From positions 36,237,501 to 36,301,500 of the forward strand of contig NC_088915.1 in the NCBI RefSeq assembly GCF_963576675.1: a DNA stretch of 64,000 nucleotides, given 5' to 3'. The stretch is from Euphorbia lathyris. Lineage: Eukaryota; Streptophyta; Magnoliopsida; Malpighiales; Euphorbiaceae. Position numbers and translations under genes: made by a program. The notes beneath the pieces were generated by a model. It ran no database searches. It worked only from the letters and a program-made list of their open reading frames with translations, and was not told where the DNA came from. This document shows positions 9,811-21,135 of this stretch, in pieces; position 1 is the first letter of the stretch, and every line of letters starts with the position of its first letter.

Positions 9811-12800
9811 ATGTCGAACTCTCAGAATATCTCCGACGGTGATTACGACAGAAATCACTCCGATGAAAACCCTGAATCTCCCCCTCATCAGGAGTATAGT
9901 GAAACTCCCACCAAAGGACAAGGTCAGCATGACCAAACTCCAAGCAATAACCCCCAAGCTGACCTCGCAACCTCTTCGAAAAAGAAGAAGAAGGACAAAC
10001 AGCCCAAGGAAAAGTTTTTCCTCAAAGTCTACAAAAGTGTTAAGAACCATGAGGTACTTCGCTGTCGGTGGTTTTCTCCAAGCTTCGTAACGGCTGAGCA
10101 ACCGTTCTGTGAGTGGATCTCGAAGAATGAGTGGGCTGGGCTCTTTTCTCTTCCTGGTAGAGCCTACCCTAGGTTAGTAAGGGAATTCTATTCCAACCTC
10201 TGTGTTAACGAAGAAGATGCTGACCATCTGGTAACCCATGTCAAAGGCTAGAAATTAACAATTACTCCATCTTATCTATCAACCCTACTAAACCTACCGG
10301 CCAAAAGGAAAGAATTCAGAACTACGAAAGAGAAACTTGACCACGAAGTGATGTTCTGTAAGCCGGAATGTCACAAAGGGGAAATAGCTAGTACATGTAT
10401 GGGTCAGGATCAAAAGATGGCTCACTACCTGCTGACTAATTTTATCTTCCCCAAAATCAACTCAGCATCATCCGCTTCAAACTTCGAGCAGTGCTTCATC
10501 TGGCACATGCTGACCTATCAACCACTCAACATGCCTGTTTTTCTTGTCGGAGCACTTCAACGAAGTACTGGGAAACTCAGGTTAGGGTCCCTCATTATCA
10601 AAATTCTGGAAGATCATCAAATTGACTTGATCAATGAAACTGAGTCCTGCGGAACTGAAATCACAGCGGCTCTGCTGTTTGGGTTAGTATTCGACCAACC
10701 CCTCAAGTCTAAAAAGGGAAAAGAGGCCATCGAGGAAGATGAGGAAGAAGTTGATGAGGTACATGATGTACAACCCAAGGTAGGGAAAAATGTCGTGACT
10801 GAATCTGCTGACCAAGCTAAGCAAGAGAAGAAGAGGAAGGCTATCCAAACTTCTTCCAAAGATGTTAATGCTGCCCCCAAAAAAATCAGAGTTGTCTCAA
10901 AGGGGAAGAAAATTGATGCTGGACAAACTCAGGACACACCTAAGTCAGCAGAGAAAAGAAACAGGCAAGTTGAGCCTGAAGAAGAGAGTGAGGAAACTCC
11001 AGAGCAACCACTGCAGAAAAAGCAGCAGAAGAAGAAGAAATCTTCTGGTATAAGTCCAATTGATGCTGTCCCTCTTGGTTTTGTTGTTTCTGATGATTCC
11101 CACTTCATGAAAAGCCAAGAGATTGACCTTGAGAAAATCCCTGCTGACCAAGAAGCAGAAGAACTAAGAAACGATGAAGGTCAGCATGACGATGTTGAGC
11201 CAGGTCAGGAAGATAATGCTGAGCAAGAACAGTTTGATGCTGAGGAGACAACAAATGTTGAGCAAACTGAGACAAGAAATGTTGAGCAACATGAGGTAGT
11301 CAATACTGAGCTGGTTGAAGAACAAGCTGAGCCCACAGCAAAGGAACGTGCTGACCTAGGGGTACATTCACTTTCTGACTCTCTTGATTCTATTCAAGCT
11401 GACCCCTCTCCTCCAAAAGCTAAGAAGTTAAAGAGACTCAAGAAAAAGGCTCACAAGTCGCCAGTCATCGATCTATTGGGTGATTCTCCTCTACGGATCC
11501 CATTACTGATCTTTCGGACATGCAGTTTAAATTCTTCTCCAACCCTACTGAGCCTTCTCCAACGGAACTTGAGAAAAAGCAATCCTCTGTTACTCATCCT
11601 GAGGAACAAGCCAAGTCTCCAGAAAATCCAATTCTTGCCGAGCAAGAGCTCGAAGTCCAAGCTGCTCCAAGTGAAAAGCATGCTAAGAAAAATCCTGCTC
11701 AGCCTGAGTTAACTCCTCCTGCACCAACTCAAACCAACATTGAGCAGGTCAATACTTCTGCTAATCCACCTCCTTCCCATCCAATCTCGTAGAATGTTGA
11801 GCAGTCTGTTTCCGCTGCTACTTCAAACAAAAGCCCAGCTGTTAATCAAGCTGGCCCTTCGAATTCCACCAGAATTCCGGCAACTGAGAACATTCCTGAG
11901 GCAACATTTACTTATCTTCATGCTACTGAGTCCGGACGTCGCATTATTGACTCCGCTCAAACTATTCTCCAGGATTTGAACACTTCTCATGCCGATGCTG
12001 CTGGGTCTGCAAATGTTGAGTCCCCACAAATCTTGTCTATCACTCAGCTTCTCAATAAGATCAAGGGTCTCAAAGATTTCGTAAGTGTAATGACAACAGT
12101 CCAAACACAGCAACCCAAGCAAGAATCCATCGTCAAGCTGGCCGAACTGCAGTTACTAATGGTGAATCACATAGATTCCCTTCAAGGCCAAATCAATGCT
12201 CCTTCTGCAGTCAACATGAGCTATGCTACCTCTGCTGAGTTGAATCAACATTTTACCAAGTTGAACTCTGAGCTGACCGGCACTCGCGAGCTAATCTCCT
12301 CAACTTCTCAATGTTCGGTCGAACAAATTAGCGAAGCTGTCCGTCTACTCAACTTGAGTAAAGAGGAAATGGAAACTGATCAACTAAAGACCAACGAACT
12401 GTTGCAATACTCTCGGGCCACTTACAAATAGGTGCGTCACACAAATGCTCAATGTCAGTTTTATGATTCGGGTTTGCTTAAAATGTACTATCAAGCCTAT
12501 GCCCAGCTGACTGACACAATCACATGGATTGGCAAATCCCAGGAGTATATACTCAGTATGTTCAGTGCCTCCATCCGAATTCCTCGCGATACCTTACACG
12601 ATGGTATACCTGTTTTTGATGGTCGACGAGAAAGCACGAAAAGGCTTAAGGCTTATTCAGTCAGATTAACTCGTGCTGCTCTCAATGACACTTTTGTTCC
12701 TCCTCCGCCAGATGGTGGCAAAACGGGGGAGAAAGAACAAGCTGATAGAACTCAGCATGCAGGAGAAGCGTCCGGTAGTCAGCAGCAACAAAAAGGAAAA

Positions 12801-12845
12801 GGCAAAATCAATACTGCCCATGTCCAAGTCAATAGGAAGAAATAG
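9811..12845 (+). pseudogene. Extra ORF of the copia element, resembling the putative plant transposon protein domain family
   Basis: About 1,010 codons from ATG 9811 to TAA near 12845, broken by TAG at 10249, a frameshift near 11510, and TAG at about 11790 and 12429; the pieces otherwise share a frame. The N-terminus is low-complexity. A folded part follows (FFLKVYKSVKNHEVLRCRWF, GRAYPRLVREFYSNLCV, ITPSYLSTLLNLP, LLTNFIFPKI, LVGALQ), matching the layout I associate with the putative plant transposon protein domain. Then comes a long charged region rich in Glu, Lys and Gln, and a C-terminal helical part (QLLNKIKGLKDFVSVM). No transmembrane segment is obvious, so a viral-type envelope is not supported. 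The function of this family is unknown to me. Confidence 0.6.
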
Positions 12846-13381
12846 TTTGGCTAGGTTGCTAGCTTTTATTCTTGACTTGTATTGTTATGCGAATTTTGTC
12901 TTGCTGATTATCTATATATTATGCATCTTTTTATTCCAAAATGATTAATTGTATGCGATGCTTACTTATGTATTGTGTATTATGCTGATCTGTCTTAATT
13001 GAACGAACAAACAAAAGAAAAAGGAATAAACTCAGTACACATTAGACTTGATACATTTGCTCTGAAAAAGTTTTCCCATAACTCTGTTATCAAACTAACC
13101 ATGTATCAAAACTGAGTTAGAACACATTGACCTCTTCTGAAAAGCTGACCTAGGCTCATCTGAATTAGATCTTGGAAGGTCTAGAATTGAACTAAGTCAG
13201 TATAAACATGCCTTAATTTCACTCAATTGAATCTTAGAAGGTTTAGAGTTAACTTAAGTCAATAGATGCAACCCTTACGGGGGAGTAATTTCAGAAGTAA
13301 TAAAAAGAATTTCAATCATGGGGAATCTCAATGTTGAGTTCCATCAATTAAATATTTTGCCAACATCAAAATGGGGGGGTT
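12846..13381 (+). other. Copia 3' non-coding region with polypurine tract
   Basis: Non-coding sequence rich in CTGAGT/CTCAGT words. Two G-rich stretches (ACGGGGGAGTAA at about 13277 and AAAATGGGGGGG at 13369-13379) could act as polypurine tracts; the second directly precedes the LTR start TGTTGAAAC. More than one such tract is reported for Sireviruses. Confidence 0.6.
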
Positions 13382-14875
13382 TGTTGAAACACCTTTCCAC
13401 ATGATTTTGATTTGACAAAATCATTTAAGTTAATCCATGATTAAGGGACAATTAAATTTAATGCTTTGATTTAATTGTACTAATATGTTTGTTCAATGTT
13501 GAGTATAAATATAAATACAAATAGAAATAAAAAGTAAGACAGGACGAAGTCAGCATGAGATCACAGCACAAGCTGAGTAGAGTGGAACTCAGCATAAGAG
13601 AAGATAAGTCATCTTCAGAACAGAAGCTTAAAGATCAAGTCAATCAATGAAGCTGAGTGGAACGGAACTCAGTATCAAAAGTAGAAAAGACTTCTTAAGA
13701 ACTATGTCTTGCAGAACGAAGCTGACCATGGAAGCTGAGTAAAAGAGAACTCAGTATCTGAATTGGCAACAATCAAAAGACAATGAGTAACAAAGTCATG
13801 CCGAGTGATCTTCTGGACAGCACCAATGATCCGTTAGCTAAAAGACAAGTCTGACAACTGTCTGAACCAATAATAGGAACCTCAGAATTATGCACAAAAA
13901 TGATTTTGAGATGCATGGGTCAAACGTCCGTTAGCTAAAAGACGAAACATGTACAAGAAGACAAAACTGCAAGAAAAGGACAAGCCTGGCACCTGAGGAA
14001 ATCAGACGATAGGATTGGCCTGCAAGCCTGAAGCTGACCAGAGCCTTGTCTCCCAAAAGAGCCATTTTGGATTCAACGGGCAAATCAAATTCAAATGATT
14101 TGATCTATCAGATTGCAACTATAAAGGGACAAGTATACCTCTTGGATTATCGCCGAACTACAGAAAATACAAGTGAGAAAAATACAAGCAAAAAGCACAT
14201 CAAAACAAAAAGAGATCTTACACCAATTTTCTATTCTTGTGTAAAAGCTAGAGTGATTTTTGTAATCATCTAAAGTGTTCTTTGTTTGAAAAAGAATAAG
14301 TCTGTATCAATTGTATTAACTGTGCTGAGTACTCGGTGTTGAGTGCTTAGTGGTAGAGAAACCTAAGTGTTCGGTTATAGCACTTAGTAGGAGTTGAGTA
14401 GACGAATAGAGGAAGGTACTCTTGCATATTCAACTGCCTTATAAACGGTTTGTGCTCTACCTTTAAAGAGCTCAGTATTGGATTTCAAAAGACCGGAGGG
14501 ACTCTGGGGATGGACGTAGGCGGAGAGGCCGAACCAGGATAAGTCGTACTGAGTAATCTCTAACTCTCTCAATATATATATATATATCTGTATGTGTTGC
14601 TTGTTATATTTACTCAGCATATAAATTGTCTAAATTGATATTGAGTAAATAAGAGTGCTGAGTTGGAAGCTGACCACAAAAGTGTCAATTCCCAACTCAT
14701 ATGTAAAATAGTTTTAGTCAATATCTGATTCAAGCTATCTTACGTTACAATCGGCCGTGCTAACCAAAGCTGAGTTGACAAACTTAAGAAAATATATTAA
14801 GTCAGCTTAATTAAAATAGAAAAAGTTATATTAGTTCCTAATCCCCCCCTTAGAACTAATCACACGGGACCAACA
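13382..14875 (+). repeat. 3' LTR of the copia element
   Basis: It begins TGTTGAAACACC and ends CACACGGGACCAACA, giving TGTTG...CAACA termini. A TATA box (TATAAAG at 14120) divides a U3 of about 740 bp from R/U5. U3 holds three copies of a dyad AGCTGAGT...ACTCAG. The same LTR family, inverted, starts at 63282: both share the segment around GGACGTAGGCGGAGAGGCCG. Confidence 0.85.
14120..14126 (+). promoter_or_regulatory. TATA box in the copia LTR
   Basis: ACTATAAAGGGAC lies downstream of the palindromic dyads, in the position expected for the LTR core promoter. Confidence 0.5.
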
Positions 14876-15867
14876 GTACGCTCTCAATAGGAGCACTCAC
14901 ATCCACTGATAAAAATTCTTATTACTTGATTAGCGGTCCTCTATTAGATATTGCTCCATTCACCGCAAATATCCATCACCCACCGTCAATTAGAGATCAA
15001 CAGATCAGAACATAATCGATGGAGTAAGACGTCTCTGACGTCCGTCTTGCGCCACCGTCGTCGCCATCAAGGGAGAAGCGACGACCATGGGTGGTAAAGG
15101 TCACCGGAGTCGGTCAGATTCGTGAAGGTAGAAGAAGAGAAGGGCGAGGGCCATGGAAGAAGAGGCCTAGGTTTTGTTTTTCTTTTCGCTAGGTTTACGC
15201 TTTTCTTTTGTGGGTCTGCGTATCTGTTTAATTCTTATAATTTATTACATAGTAAAAACCCTATGGTTATGTGTGCTTTTATTTTATGCATTTATATAGA
15301 TTGAAGATAAAAATGGAAGATATATACAACCAAAAATATATTGGCTTAATACATTTTTAGCCTCATGTATCAGTCTATAAAATTTAATTTACCCTTTTAT
15401 TTTGAAAAAGTTCTATTAATCATATGAGTTTACTTAAAGTGACTAATTGACTCTTTGAAATGTACATATTAGCTTCCTAAACTTTTTTAAAGTGATATAT
15501 TGACTCCCTGAACTTGTTTAATATATACACATTTCAACTTTTTCAGAATTTCTCTTTATTCCACCACGTGGATTTTAAAGTGTTAATAGACCACTTTAAA
15601 TAAGTTCACGGGGTAAACTGAACATTTTAAAATGATAGGGGGCAATTGAATTTGTTGAACAAATATTGGGGGTTAGGGATTTATTAGGCCTAATATATGT
15701 AATTACAAGTTTGAGATTAAATTTTATTATAATATGTATAAAAATTAGGTTTTATTACAATGTATGTAATATTACTTCGGTTGTTCCTAATACATGTAAT
15801 TACAAGTTTAAGATTAAGTTTTATTATAATATGTATAAAAATTAGGGTTTATTATAAGCGGGAATTT
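14876..15867. other. Intergenic, no gene recognised; short tandem duplication and possible MITE
   Basis: 15000-15290 has a GA-rich stretch followed by AGGTTTTGTTTT and resembles a plant 5' UTR, but no convincing ORF follows. 15343-15700 has imperfect inverted ends (GGCTTAATAC and GGCCTAATAT) around TGACTCCCTGAAC-type sequence, perhaps an old MITE. 15690-15860 is an imperfect tandem duplication of an about 90-bp unit (TGTAATTACAAGTTTGAGAT). Confidence 0.5.
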
Positions 15868-16030
15868 TCACATGCACCTTAATGAGCAAATGAATTTGCT
15901 CATTCACCGTTAGATATATGCTTATTAAATCTAAGCATCAGGATGCTTTGAATCTTCACCTTAGGATTCTAATAAGCCTAGATTTAACGGTGAATGAGTA
16001 AATTCTACATGCTCATTAAGGTGCATGTGA
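15868..16030. mobile_element. Foldback MITE, 163 bp
   Basis: The two ends are inverted copies over roughly 65-70 bases: the left starts TCACATGCACCTTAATGAGC, and the reverse complement of the right end starts identically. Internal matches include CTCATTCACCGTTA and GCTTATTA. There is no coding capacity. No clear target duplication is visible, so the superfamily is undecided. Confidence 0.75.
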
Positions 16031-16129
16031 TCAAGACTGATATTTTAAGGTATGTAATATTTCTTCGATTGTTCGTCTCGGTAGCATGAACAATTTGATT
16101 TCCGATCTTGCTAAACAGTGGAATAGACA

Positions 16130-16624
16130 ATATGCTTCAAGCACACCTTTGATACCTTTATAGTGGAATACACAATAGGTGACACTAGATAAATCCAGCT
16201 ATCCTGTTATCTCAAGTCGGGTCCCCAATCCTAATGAACTCCTTCACTGGATCCATGTAACTGCATAGATATCTGAATATCCAAAGCTTATGAGATCAAC
16301 TCTTTGTTCACAACAGAAGACATTATTGCATGCAAGTCTCAACATTATTATATTAATCCTTAAACATATTACTTGACTTGATGTAGCTTTAAGTTTATTG
16401 ACTTCTCACAAAGTATAGTCTCATATCATGCTTGTATAACACTTCATGCTTACTTAAATAAAATTGAGATTTTCTTTTATTTAACTTGTTTAGTTATGAT
16501 AAAAGATCAATGTTTTTATATACTTAAACATATTATATCTGATAAAACAAATGATACAAGAACAAATTGTTTATAATTAGTTTATATCCTAAACCAATTG
16601 TGTACATGACATAAAACCCCAACA
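16130..16624 (+). repeat. Truncated LTR, same family as the solo LTR at 59137
   Basis: From about 16170 (ATCCTGTTATCTCAAGTCGG) to the end AAACCCCAACA the sequence parallels the 3' quarter of the solo LTR at 60780-61220 (ATCCTGTTATCTCAAATCGG ... AAACCCCAACA), with substitutions and small indels. The 5' portion is absent. Divergence suggests an older insertion. Confidence 0.8.
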
Positions 16625-17290
16625 CGTCCTCCCTTCGGAATGACATCTCTCAAACGAGCACACTGCCCCCCTAATGCTTATTGAGTGTCCAAGGCAATGA
16701 AAGAGGCTCCATCTGAACAGGAGGGAGATTGAGAGGATAAGCCTTTCCATAGAACCTTCCACCATCTTACCTGGTTATTCATTGACAACCTTCTCATTAT
16801 CAATGGTCATCTTCTGTTTCATCGTAACCATCTCATAGATAATGCTGGGATTCAGGCACTCTAGTCTAGTATGCCCATATTGCCCGCAATTCGTGCAGGC
16901 CGTATGAAGACCTTCGTATTCCACATGGTAGCTCTCTCCATTCAGTTTAAATTATGCACTCAGGGGTTTTGTGAGGTCTATTTTGACGCATACCGAGCGA
17001 ATCTCCCTCTTAGAGCTTGGGCTGTGTTCTATCCACCTTAGCAGCTTTCCCTAGAGAATTTTCGATCAACATTAGACAATATTCCGCATAGTATTAGAAT
17101 TTCAGTTCAGGGAGTCTAACCTAGACCAATGTTCTGTTGATGGATGCATCGAAAAGGACGAACTATGGGCACCAGGTGCGAATGGTGAGATAATGGCCTT
17201 GGACTAACCATGGTCCATCATGGATAACGTGCTCACAATCATCCCATTTCTCAAACTTCACAGTATGGAAACCATGCCCTAGGTCATTTG
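16625..17290 (-). pseudogene. Fragment of L1-type LINE ORF1 (DUF4283 plus CCHC zinc knuckle)
   Basis: On the minus strand, in pieces, one reads the end of a DUF4283-like domain (LGKLLRWIEHSP, REIRSVCVKIDLTKPL). A zinc knuckle of the form C-x2-C-x4-H-x4-C follows (CTNCGQYGHTRLEC, at about 16868-16912) with the lead-in YHVEYEGLHTA. The reading frame has stops and shifts. This is the architecture of ORF1 in plant L1 elements and matches the intact-looking ORF1 at 38347-39348 in kind. It abuts the truncated LTR directly. Confidence 0.75.
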
Positions 17291-17765
17291 ATAAAGTTGA
17301 GACTAAAAATTATATTGTTTTGTAAGTAAATTCTAAATTAATTAATTATACCTTGAAATTCCAAAAGCTATTTTTGTTACTTATCTCTTATTATTAGAGC
17401 AAATTTAGTGGATGTGATTTACTTATTGCTACTAACAAAGATTGATAACAACCGACTATTAGTATGATAACAACCGACTAGTATATTAGTTGTTACATTT
17501 TTTATTTACATATATTAGTTGTTACTAATTTTAGTTTATTACTCCATTTGCTAACTAACAATTTATTTTTCAAACTTTTTGTATAACGTCGGTCCCAACT
17601 CTTTCGGTTTTGACCCTACAAAATTATAATGTAACAATTTGATTAATTAATATTTTATTTTGACCCCACAAAATTATAAGGTAACAGTATAAAATAACAA
17701 TGGCTCCTCTAGTTGTTATTTGTTACATGTGTTACACAAAAAAAAAAATTATTATCTAAGACTAA
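17291..17765. other. AT-rich intergenic sequence, no gene recognised
   Basis: Low-complexity text with short direct repeats (GATAACAACCGACTA occurs twice near 17435-17480; TTTTGACCCTACAAAATTATAA and a near copy occur at 17610-17680). Nothing codes here. Confidence 0.6.
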
Positions 17766-18758
17766 GGCTCTGTTCTTTATCGCTGAAAAAACCCGAACTG
17801 AATTGAACTGAACTGAATTGAACTGAACTGAACTGAATTGAATTGAATTGAACTGAACTGAACTGAATACTACTGAATACTGAACTGAATTTAACTGAAT
17901 ACTACTGAATACTGAACTTAACTGAATGCTACTGAACTTAACTGAATGCTACCGAACTTAACCGAACTTAACAATAATGATGATATTAGACTTTAAAATA
18001 ATTTTCATGATAATATTGGACATTAATGAACTTATAATAATAATAATGGTTCTAATAAATTTAATAATATCAATAATAAATAAATATATTATTAAAGATA
18101 AAACTAAATTGAATATCAAATAAAAGCCCGGGTTGATAAAATCTTGGCTCGATAAAAGCCTATGAAATTAAATAAAAATAAGTCTAATTTAAATTAAAAA
18201 TACAAATTACATACAAACACAAATTTATATATAATTTAAAGCCTATGAAATTAAATACAAATCTTCATATGAATACAAACTCTTAACTTTTTATTTTAAT
18301 TAAGGGCTAAAGTGCAAAAATAACGTTTTGGGTCAGGAGTAATTTTACCTCTAACGTTTAAAATGGTGGAATTTTATCCCTAACATTGATAAATTGGATA
18401 AATTTGAGAAATAATTCATAATATGAATGCGATTCCTAATTTTTAAATATGGATGCATACTTTAGTTTTATTTTTTTTCATTAAACCATATATACTTTAA
18501 TAAACTATCATTTCTTGATTTTTATCTAATTTATAGATAATGATAAACTATAAATAATAATAATAATAAATAATGATAAATTATAGATAAATAATAATAA
18601 TTATTATAATAAATTATATATAAATAATTATAATATAATAAATAATGATAAATTACTGAATACTGAAACTGGATGCTGAAACTGAATACTAAAATTGAAT
18701 GCTGAACTGAACTGAACTGAATTGATTGTTATTGAAATCAAGTGATAAAAAACAGGGC
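17766..18758. mobile_element. Non-autonomous DNA element with GAACTGAATT subterminal repeats
   Basis: The left end GGCTCTGTTCTTTATCGCTGA and the reverse complement of the right end (GCCCTGTTTTTTATCACTTGA) are similar inverted termini. Inside the left end GAACTGAATTGAACTGAACT-type repeats run for about 170 bp (17795-17970); a shorter set lies near the right end (18650-18725). The middle is AT-rich. No transposase and no clean target duplication were found. Class is uncertain (hAT- or PIF-like). Confidence 0.5.
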
Positions 18759-18941
18759 TGATCTTTGCTTTTATTGGCAAATCAGCTGTTGTTTATAAGC
18801 ACCTTAGACTAATGCGGATCCAATACTAGGAATAGGAAAGTAGTAAATTTGATTGTACAATGTGAAAAAGGGAACAACTATATCTACAGGACAGCATGAC
18901 GCAAGAGTTGCTGAATATAGGTATGAAAGAGTGGTATTAAA

Positions 18942-19357
18942 TTAAGGGTAAATAAAATTCTCAAAAAAAAAAAAAAAAAAAGTTTATTAGCCCTTTGCTT
19001 TTTAACTAACACATTATTCAGTCTTTTTATTTTAAAAAACATATTATAAGGTCTTTCTTCTTCTTGTCACTGTTAATCCTTTGATCATTCTATCTATTTC
19101 TTTTTAGATTTTTAACGATTATATTTAGCATAAACAGATAGACGAAAAATAACACAATAACACGGTCATTTTGTATTATACTATAGCTGTCTCGAAAGTT
19201 AAGATAAGTTTGGTAAAAAAATCTAAAAAAATAGACGAAAAGGATCAAAAGGTTAATATTGATAAAAGTTAAAAACCTTATAATGTGTTTTTCAAAATAT
19301 GGGGAGTTAACAGTGTGTTATGTAAAAAGTAGGGAGTAATAAATTATTTACCCTTAA
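18942..19357. mobile_element. Foldback MITE flanked by TTAA
   Basis: The ends read TTAAGGGTAAATAA on the left and, inverted, the same on the right (TTATTTACCCTTAA). Similarity of the arms goes on for about 100 bp (TTTTTAACTAACACATTATT against its partner near 19310; ACATATTATAAGGT against ACACATTATAAGGT). The left arm contains a run of about 19 A. If TTAA is the target duplication the element is unusual; a three-base TAA/TTA duplication is also possible. Confidence 0.7.
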
Positions 19358-20500
19358 ATTAAAATCTTAAATAATGAAAAAGAAGACGTGTCAAAATCGG
19401 AATGGGTAGTAGGGGAAGGAGCTCCTTGAGATCATAAAACTGTTCAATAATGTGGGAGACTGCCCAATAAGAAGTGTTGTAACCGTGCGTGGGACCCACT
19501 TCAGCAAGTTGTGATTGATCTCAACCCTTCTTTTCTTTTGGCGCCTTCCTCTTGAAACTGACCATACTATATAGCTAAATAAATACCAATAATACCAAAT
19601 AATTTCAACTCTTTATTTATTTATTTATTATTAAATTATTTGACTACCAGATATAGGCATAACCTTCTAATTTTAATTCCATTATTTCATTTTAAATAAA
19701 AAATTAATTAATGAAATATTTAAATATTACAGTTGTACATGAAACTAAAACTGAATTTCTATATTTGTATTTTGAAATTCAGAATAAACACCTTCCTTTC
19801 TTTCTTTTTAAAGAGACTAAAATAGTTTTATATGTAATTTGAAAACTTAAGAGGTTACAACTAACTCTTTCTTTTCTATTCTATTTGATACACTAAACAA
19901 ATCAATCTCTTTCAAACTTCAAATTAGACCTCAAAAATATTAAAATTTCTTACTATGACATTCTATTTTTGGCAGAAAAAAAATTTAATGTTGGTTTTTT
20001 TTTTTTATGTTTTCATTCTAATAAATACGATAAATTATGGATCCATTAAAAAATATATGTCACCGTTTTTTTAAAGAGCAGATCAAATAAGCAAAATAAG
20101 AAATAAAATATGTAAAAACGTATTTTAAAAACTCTCTGAGACTTACCATTTATAGACTCTTTATGGTTTAATTAGGATATGACTTAACTTCCAATAAATA
20201 AATGTCCTAATAAAAAAACTATCAAATACATTTTTTTTTTTTTTAAGAACTTATCTACTAGACTATGCAATGTGCGTGACTTGTGATCGTTACCATCAAT
20301 ATAAAAACCAAATCCTTCAATATTCGGGTTTGGATCATCTGACCCAACATCCATTTGCAAGTACAATAGACAACATTCTCTAGCAAAAACAAACGGTACA
20401 TACCAACATCTAAACAAAATGGAGTCTAAATATAAAAATGAATAAGAATAAGGTCCATTAGATTATTTCATAGATCGGTCAAGATTAGTTGAATAATTGA
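19358..20500. other. AT-rich region upstream of the MYB gene, no gene recognised
   Basis: No convincing ORF on either strand. It probably includes distal promoter of the MYB gene. Long T runs (19995-20006, 20230-20243) and TTTA repeats (19610-19635) are present. Confidence 0.6.
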
Positions 20501-21135
20501 AAAAAAAAGAAAGAAAGGGAATAAAAATGGATAAACAGAGAGAGTAAAGAGAAGAGGGAACTTTTATTTCCTATTGAGTTGCAGAATCCATAGACGCCGT
20601 ACCCACCAATCAAAATCCACCACTTCAAATCTCTCTTTCTTCAGCATTATACCAAAAAGCTTCAATCTTTAGATTCATTCCTTGGAGTTCTACTCTATTC
20701 TATTCTATACCCTTGTTCCTTTTCAATTTCTAAAAGACCTTCTTCTTCAAGCTGCAGCAGACTGAAGCTTTCTTTTTCACTTTTCCACAGTTAAAGCTTT
20801 CATCTTTTCCAATTCTTACAATTTGTTTCTGGGTTTTCACTCTTTTATTTCCTTCCTTCCTACAGATCTTAGGGTTCAATTTTGTTGGAATATTTATATT
20901 ATTATTTTTTGAACAATGGGTTGTACTCAATTTCATTTGATTTCAGAAAAAGTTAACCTCTTTCTAGATTCCTCAAGCTGTATCACTACACCACACAAAA
21001 AGGGATTCTGATTCCTCTCTCTCTAAATGCTTGCTTCCTGATTTAACACTGATATTTTAGAGAGTGAAATCTCCACCTCTCTGCATTTCCCCTATCTGGT
21101 TTCTATTCCTACTTTTTAAGGGATATGGTATTATA
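20500..21135 (+). promoter_or_regulatory. Proximal promoter and 5' leader of the MYB gene
   Basis: The sequence changes to CT-rich, leader-like text (CTCTCTTTCTTCAGC, CCTCTCTCTCTAAATGC). No certain TATA box or transcription start can be named. A spliced leader intron is possible (several GT...AG pairs) but is not proven. Confidence 0.4.

Larger units (their letters stand above)
7106..14875 (+). mobile_element. Decayed Ty1/copia element with extra 3' ORF (Sirevirus-like layout), 5' part interrupted
   Basis: Copia homology starts at the protease motif NSACSRHMTGD, continues through integrase, jumps over reverse transcriptase, and resumes in RNase H. An extra ORF, a polypurine tract and a 3' LTR follow. 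In copia elements integrase precedes RT, as here. The 5' LTR and gag are outside the window, left of the inserted gypsy element. An additional long ORF between pol and 3' LTR is typical of the Sirevirus branch, though there the gene is env-like and I see no membrane segments here. Confidence 0.8.

Noticed and set aside
9811..12845. Retroviral-type envelope gene
   Set aside because: The position fits an env-like ORF, but no signal peptide, membrane anchor or fusion-like segment is seen.
15122..15304. 60-codon ORF after a leader-like stretch
   Set aside because: Short, ends in hydrophobic AT-rich text, with no homology or supporting splice signals.
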